Below are positions 60,272-64,000 of a stretch of 64,000 nt of DNA, piece after piece. A model generated the notes under the pieces. It saw only the letters and a program-made list of their open reading frames with translations. It had not been told where the DNA came from and ran no database searches. Each line of letters opens with the position of its first letter. The stretch's first letter is position 1. The stretch is from an uncultured Prevotellaceae bacterium (GTDB lineage: Bacteria > Bacteroidota > Bacteroidia > Bacteroidales > Bacteroidaceae). Made by a program: the position numbers and the translations under genes. The stretch spans positions 1 to 64,000 of the forward strand of contig CADADN010000005.1 of NCBI GenBank assembly GCA_902786665.1. Reading direction: 5' to 3'.

Positions 60272-61186
60272 ATGGAACTAAGACAACTGAAATATTTCGT
60301 CAAGCTCGCAGAGACGCTCAATTTCTCAACGGCTTCAAAAGAGCTGTTCATCAGCCAGAGCACCCTTTCTCATCAGATTTTGCAATTGGAGAACGAATTC
60401 CAACAACCCTTGTTCCAAAGGAACAGTCACGAGGTGATATTGACCGAGGCGGGACAGGAATTGCTGCCTCTCGCCAAGGGGACACTCCACTCTGCCGACA
60501 ATTGCCTGCAAAGGCTTGAAGAACTGAAAGACCTTGAGGGAGGCGAGCTGAACATCGGCGTCACCTTCTCCTTCGCCAGCATCATGGCGGAAACCGTCAC
60601 CGCCTTTCTGAGGAAGCACCCTCACGTCAAGATGAATGTCACACAATCGACAATGGCCGACTTGATTGGTCGTTTGGAGAACCACGAACTGGACTTCGTG
60701 CTGGCCTTCAAACCCACCACCCCTAACCCCAGAATCGAAAGCCAGGAATTGTTCCACCACCGTCTCGCAGCCATCGTGAATGACCGTCACGCACTAGCCA
60801 ACCGCTCTGCCATCACATTCGAGGAACTGCAGAACTACGACCTTGCCCTGACAAAAAAGGACACACAAGCCCGCAACGCCTTTGAACGTGCCATATCTCA
60901 AACAGACTACAGTTTCCGAATCAAGGTGGAGATGAATACCGTTTATCTGCTGTTCAGGCTGATACGAGAGTCCAACTATGTCACGGTGCTCAGTGAGAGT
61001 ACAGTGGTGGCAGAACAAGGTCTGAAAGCCATCCCCATCACCGACACCGACACACCGGAAAAACAAATGCATGGCTGCATCCATCATTTGAAGAACGCCT
61101 ATGTAAAAAGAGCCGCCCGCGAATTCTTCCGAATGCTCAGTGAGAGTGACTCCGTGCTTTTCAATAAAATGCAATGTTATGAATAA
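60272..61186 (+). CDS. LysR-family transcriptional regulator
   Basis: A 304-residue LysR-type regulator, closest in feel to CynR/OxyR-like members. The start is set at MELRQLKYF, where the winged helix-turn-helix begins (LNFSTASKELFISQSTLSHQILQLENEF, about 17-44). The effector-binding part starts at GELNIGVTFSFASIMAETVTAFL (about 91). The longer reading adds 13 codons that overlap the promoter. It probably controls itself and the divergent 32-residue peptide through the palindrome at 60177-60197. The inducer is unknown. Confidence 0.88.
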   Translation: MELRQLKYFVKLAETLNFSTASKELFISQSTLSHQILQLENEFQQPLFQRNSHEVILTEAGQELLPLAKGTLHSADNCLQRLEELKDLEGGELNIGVTFSFASIMAETVTAFLRKHPHVKMNVTQSTMADLIGRLENHELDFVLAFKPTTPNPRIESQELFHHRLAAIVNDRHALANRSAITFEELQNYDLALTKKDTQARNAFERAISQTDYSFRIKVEMNTVYLLFRLIRESNYVTVLSESTVVAEQGLKAIPITDTDTPEKQMHGCIHHLKNAYVKRAAREFFRMLSESDSVLFNKMQCYE

Positions 61187-61340
61187 TCACATTTGCATGT
61201 TTGAACCGGTCTCCCCGAAGTCGTAGAGGTGGTTCTTGTGTCCGCCCGAAAAACGAGCTGTCGCCGCTATTGATACGGGCGTGGACGCCCGCGCTCCTCT
61301 AAAAGACCGGCCTTCGGCCACAAAATGAAAAAAAGGAACA

Positions 61341-61371
61341 AAAATGGCTGGTCATCACGACCAGCCATTTT
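61341..61371. terminator. Bidirectional terminator between lysR and flavodoxin
   Basis: AAAATGGCTGGTC (61341-61353) pairs perfectly with GACCAGCCATTTT (61359-61371) around ATCAC. It lies between convergent genes. The A and T runs at the stem base give a U-tract in both directions. The sequence between it and the lysR stop (61187-61340) holds a GC-rich inverted repeat near 61277-61297. Confidence 0.8.
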
Positions 61372-61408
61372 CATTCTTTATTTTTAACCTCTTCAAGCAT
61401 GGCAGTGC

Positions 61409-61903
61409 TTACAATTCGGGAGAGATGACGGAGAGCCACTCCTCGATGCGGGTGTCGGTCTTGTCATCCTCGTTGATGTCGTCGAGAGGCAGACCGATGA
61501 ACTTGCCGTCGATTACAGCCTCCGAATCATCGAAAACATAGTCGTCGGTGGCCACGCTGCCAATGAAACGGGCGCCGCTGTCCTTGATGCCGTTATAGAG
61601 TTCGCCCATGCCACCAACGAAAGTGTCACTGTACGACTCGCAGTCCCCACAGCCAAAGATGGCCACGGTCTTGCCACTGAGGTCGGCATCCTGAAGAGTC
61701 TTCAGTCCGTCGTACCAATCGTCCTGCAGCTCCCCAGCCCCCCAGGTGGACGTACCGAGAATCAGGTTTTGATGTGCGTCGATGATGTCTGCCGTAAGGT
61801 CTTGCACGTTCAAGGCCTCACAGTCCAGTTTCGAAGCGATCTTCTCAGCGATGGCCTCGCAGGTTCCGGTGGAGGAACCATAGATAATGATTGTTGAGTT
61901 CAT
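61409..61903 (-). CDS. fldA: Flavodoxin (long-chain)
   Basis: A 164-residue cytoplasmic flavodoxin. The FMN phosphate loop is GSSTGTCEAIA (residues 9-19), followed by STWGAGELQDDWYDGL with the Trp flavin contact, FGCGDCESYSDTFVGG with the second contact, and a long-chain insert before VIDGKFIGLPLD. It carries single electrons to enzymes such as pyruvate:flavodoxin oxidoreductase or radical-SAM proteins, often under low iron. It follows the DUF2023 gene by 23 bp, a pairing common in Bacteroidetes. Confidence 0.93.
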   Translation of the reverse strand: MNSTIIIYGSSTGTCEAIAEKIASKLDCEALNVQDLTADIIDAHQNLILGTSTWGAGELQDDWYDGLKTLQDADLSGKTVAIFGCGDCESYSDTFVGGMGELYNGIKDSGARFIGSVATDDYVFDDSEAVIDGKFIGLPLDDINEDDKTDTRIEEWLSVISPEL

Positions 61904-61926
61904 TGAGTATTCTTTTTTTTGTATGG

Positions 61927-62286
61927 TTAATTTCTGTTGTCATATCGACCTTTCCTTTGACAATAGCGTTCACACTGGGCGCAGATGTCGTAGCCGAGCA
62001 TGGCGCCGAGGATGAAGTCCTCTTCCGGTGAGAGCTGGTGCAACGGACGGGTGACAATGAGCCGGATGGCCTCCAGGCACTCTCGACGCCCGAAGTAGAA
62101 GTTAAGGTTCTGCTGTCCCACTGGTTGTAGCACATAGGGGATGCCCCTGCTCTCCAGTCGACAGGCTACTTGGTCGCCGTATTTCTTGTTACAAGTGAAC
62201 AGCACCATCTGGCGCACGCCTTTTCGAAGTTCATAGATGTGATTCATCAGCACTTTCATCTCAATGGGTGTGGTCGTTGCATTCAT
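61927..62286 (-). CDS. DUF2023 family protein
   Basis: A 119-residue protein of the DUF2023 family. The start is set at MNATTTPIEMKVLMNH because the promoter's -7 box lies at 62389-62396, which excludes longer readings. Motifs include ELRKGVRQMVLFTCNKKY and LNFYFGRRECLEAI; three cysteines near the C-terminus (DICAQCERYCQRK) could bind metal. Members sit next to flavodoxin genes; no function is established. Confidence 0.85.
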   Translation of the reverse strand: MNATTTPIEMKVLMNHIYELRKGVRQMVLFTCNKKYGDQVACRLESRGIPYVLQPVGQQNLNFYFGRRECLEAIRLIVTRPLHQLSPEEDFILGAMLGYDICAQCERYCQRKGRYDNRN

Positions 62287-62388
62287 TGTCGTATTATCTT
62301 TTTTCGCATGCCATTCTTTGCAAACCGCGAACAGAGCTTGTTGAAGCCATGCCGAGGCGAACCAGAACAGCAACCTGTTTTCTGTGTG

Positions 62389-62396
62389 CAAAGGTA
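62389..62396 (-). promoter_or_regulatory. -7 box of the DUF2023-flavodoxin operon
   Basis: On the minus strand TACCTTTG, a perfect TAnnTTTG match, with ATTG 20 bp behind it (three of four at -33). The leader would be about 97 nt. Confidence 0.65.
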
Positions 62397-62603
62397 CGGG
62401 GTAAAAATGAATGCCACAATACCTAAAACTTGTGGTTTTTAGGCATGCATTGCACCAACATATTGGTCTGCTGAAGAAAGTCTGACACCACCTTGCCGCA
62501 GCACTTTATCAAACCTCCATCATTGACGTTTCAAACAGCACGAATCATTCTTGGCATCTTTTTGAACGCAGCTTCCTTACAGGTCGCATTTTTTGTTATC
62601 TTC

Positions 62604-62862
62604 GCTTGGGCGAAGATAGGCTGCACCTCGGGAATGAAAGCAAAAACTCCGTTTTTTGCTTTGCATTCCACTCGGTTTGCACTACTTTGCTTGAGCGAAG
62701 ATAGGCTGCACCTCGGGAATGAAAGCAAAAACTCCGTTTTTTGCTTTGCATTCCACTCGGTTTGCACTATCTTTGCTTGGGCGAAGATAGGCTGCACCTC
62801 GGAAATGAAAGCAAAAACTCTGTTTTTTGCTTTGCATTCCACTCGGTTTGCACTATCTTTGC
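62604..62862 (+). repeat. 86-bp tandem repeat (three copies), two copies carrying a promoter
   Basis: Copies at 62604-62688, 62689-62774 and 62775-62862, nearly identical. Each ends in TTTGCATTCCACTCGGTTTG followed by CACTATCTTTGC. In copies two and three this gives TTTG, 19 bp, TATCTTTG, a full Bacteroidetes promoter (-7 at 62768-62775 and 62854-62861). In copy one a base is missing (TACTTTG). The -7 box and the next repeat's CGAAGATA can pair as a hairpin. The last promoter points at the hydrolase gene about 100 bp on. With this repeat the 674-bp gap holds no gene. Confidence 0.85.
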
Positions 62863-62960
62863 ACATTATTCATATTGTAGTCTGATGCAGTTGCAGGCAC
62901 GCTCCTTGTATTCATCAGGCAAAAAGAACGTTTCATTTCAAAACTTGGATATTAAGAACT

Positions 62961-64000
62961 ATGGTTATGAGGAAATTTTTGATGACTGCGATGTTGGTCG
63001 CTGCAAGTGTGGGGCTGACGAATGCCCAGACAACCCAAAGGCAAGTGGTGGAAGAAGGCGGCACGGGACCGTTCAAGTCGGAAGTGGTGGGCGATGCCTC
63101 CTGCACCGGCTTCACAGTGTATCGCCCGCAGAACCTGAAGGAAGTGGTGGCGAAGCAGGGCGCACTGCCCGTGATTGTTTATGCCAATGGTGCCTGTTTC
63201 AACAACAATGTGGAAATGCGTCTTTTGCTGAGCGAAGTAGCGTCCTATGGTTATGTGGCAGCCGCCATAGGTCCGTACGACGAGGCGGATGTGATGGCGC
63301 AATGGAGAGGCGTCCTGAGGTCGGCCTATCCGGAAACCAAAGGAGAGGTCATCATGGCCAATGGCGAGAAGATTCTCCCATTGACCGCCGAGGAAATCAA
63401 GGCACGCCAGGAGGAACAGGCAAGACAAAGGGAGCAAGCTGCCAAGAAAGCCAAGAAAGCCAAAAAGCAACCCGAAGCCCCGCAATTCAGCACCTATCCC
63501 AAGATGCTGCTCGAGGTGCTCGACTGGCTGACCGACCAGAACGCCACCGCTGGTTCGGAATATTACCATTGCCTTGACCTCGACCATGTGGCGGCGATGG
63601 GACAATCGTGCGGAGGCGCACAGGTATTGGGTGTAGCCCACGACCCCCGCATCAAGACTTGCGTGATGCTCAATTCCGGCATCGGCGACATGGAAATGAT
63701 GGGGTCGACAAAGGAGTCGCTCAAAAACCTTCACACACCGATGTTCTATATGATTGGCGGTCCCGGCGACATCGCTTACGCCAATGCACAGAAAGATTAT
63801 GAGCGCATAGCCGACAACATCCCCGTGGTGATGCTGAATTCGAAGGATGGCCACAGCGGCACCTATTACGAGAAACATGGCGGCAACTATGCCAAGGCTG
63901 TCGTGAAGTGGCTCGATTGGCAGTTGAAAGGGCAGGTGGGGCAATCCGCCCTCTTCCTCGACGACGAATACCTGAAAATGAAATTCCCGGAATGGCAGGG
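62961..64000 (+). CDS. Exported alpha/beta hydrolase (dienelactone/PET-hydrolase-like), 3' end outside the window
   Basis: A partial frame of at least 346 codons that is still open at the window edge; ATG codons at 62961 and 62967 are both possible, the second starting a signal peptide (MRKFLMTAMLVAASVGLTNAQ). The alpha/beta hydrolase core has LPVIVYANGACFNNN, the nucleophile elbow MGQSCGGAQVLG and a catalytic-His candidate in KDGHSGTYYE. A Lys/Ala/Glu-rich insert (about residues 148-172) probably forms a helix or coiled coil on top of the fold. Transcription probably starts in the 86-bp repeats upstream. Substrate unknown. Confidence 0.8.
   Translation, partial: MVMRKFLMTAMLVAASVGLTNAQTTQRQVVEEGGTGPFKSEVVGDASCTGFTVYRPQNLKEVVAKQGALPVIVYANGACFNNNVEMRLLLSEVASYGYVAAAIGPYDEADVMAQWRGVLRSAYPETKGEVIMANGEKILPLTAEEIKARQEEQARQREQAAKKAKKAKKQPEAPQFSTYPKMLLEVLDWLTDQNATAGSEYYHCLDLDHVAAMGQSCGGAQVLGVAHDPRIKTCVMLNSGIGDMEMMGSTKESLKNLHTPMFYMIGGPGDIAYANAQKDYERIADNIPVVMLNSKDGHSGTYYEKHGGNYAKAVVKWLDWQLKGQVGQSALFLDDEYLKMKFPEWQ

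Noticed and set aside
62493..62885. A 130-codon plus-strand frame across the tandem repeats
   Set aside because: It is created by the 86-bp repeats, whose length keeps frames open, and repeats the same nonsense peptide. Promoter boxes lie inside it and no domain is visible.
62952..63944. A 330-codon minus-strand frame opposite the partial hydrolase
   Set aside because: The plus strand has a signal peptide and alpha/beta hydrolase motifs and stays open to the window edge; the antisense frame has neither.
1..64000. tRNA, rRNA or replication-origin features
   Set aside because: None was recognised on reading both strands; small RNAs without a clear hairpin or promoter cannot be excluded by eye.

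Overview
The window reads as a chromosomal segment of a Bacteroidales bacterium, most likely Prevotella or a close relative. Supporting signs are Bacteroidetes-type promoters (TTTG at -33, TAnnTTTG at -7), an ECF sigma/anti-sigma/TonB-receptor trio, pectin-degrading enzymes, a DUF2723 transferase, DUF3098, DUF362, and a flexirubin-type pigment cluster that includes DarA and DarB. The genus is inferred; no rRNA or tRNA gene was found to confirm it.

Layout. 0.3-5.7 kb: a flavin oxidoreductase, then a TonB-dependent receptor with its anti-sigma and ECF sigma factor, and a DTV-rich surface protein. 6.0-10.1 kb: a plus-strand redox operon (amidohydrolase fused to an ABM monooxygenase-like domain, aldo/keto reductase, DUF362 protein, exported flavodoxin). 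10.25-43.5 kb: one unbroken minus-strand run of about 35 genes, a flexirubin-type (aryl polyene plus dialkylresorcinol) cluster that ends at a strong hairpin terminator. 44.0-45.2 kb: a 37-residue leader ORF and an LD-carboxypeptidase. 45.2-49.5 kb: a pectin/oligogalacturonate operon (CE6-like esterase, PL22 lyase, GH105 hydrolase, O-acetyltransferase). 49.9-55.7 kb: an AAA-ATPase/PD-(D/E)XK protein, a membrane-bound winged-helix regulator, a DUF2723 transferase and DUF3098. 55.7-64 kb: an esterase, a thioredoxin-GNAT fusion, a GNAT, an HbpS-VOC gene broken by one TAG, a 32-residue membrane peptide divergent from a LysR regulator, a flavodoxin/DUF2023 pair, and the start of an alpha/beta hydrolase that runs off the window.

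How the pigment cluster should work (inference from known aryl polyene and flexirubin systems). An AMP-ligase loads an aryl starter on an ACP. Ketosynthases with a non-catalytic chain-length-factor partner, a FabG-type reductase and two hot-dog dehydratases build the polyene. DarA and DarB make a dialkylresorcinol. Methyltransferases, a desaturase-like flavoenzyme, a GT2, a BtrH-like transferase and several acyltransferases modify and join the parts. An MMPL exporter fused to a PlsC domain, a LolA-like carrier and a small lipid-barrel-like protein move the product to the outer membrane. The first gene encodes a NusG-family protein, so the operon is probably read through by specialised antitermination. 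No ammonia lyase for making the starter is present.

The intergenic DNA is unusual. Tandem arrays of an 11-bp unit, GGAGTTAAAGR, lie in constant orientation just 5' of seven minus-strand genes. Two families of short inverted-repeat elements with target-site duplications are inserted among them. A threefold 86-bp repeat carries a promoter in two of its copies. An AT-rich block (36.4-41.8 kb) inside the cluster holds second copies of a methyltransferase and an acyltransferase, a decayed ACP, and two secreted FGE-like proteins.
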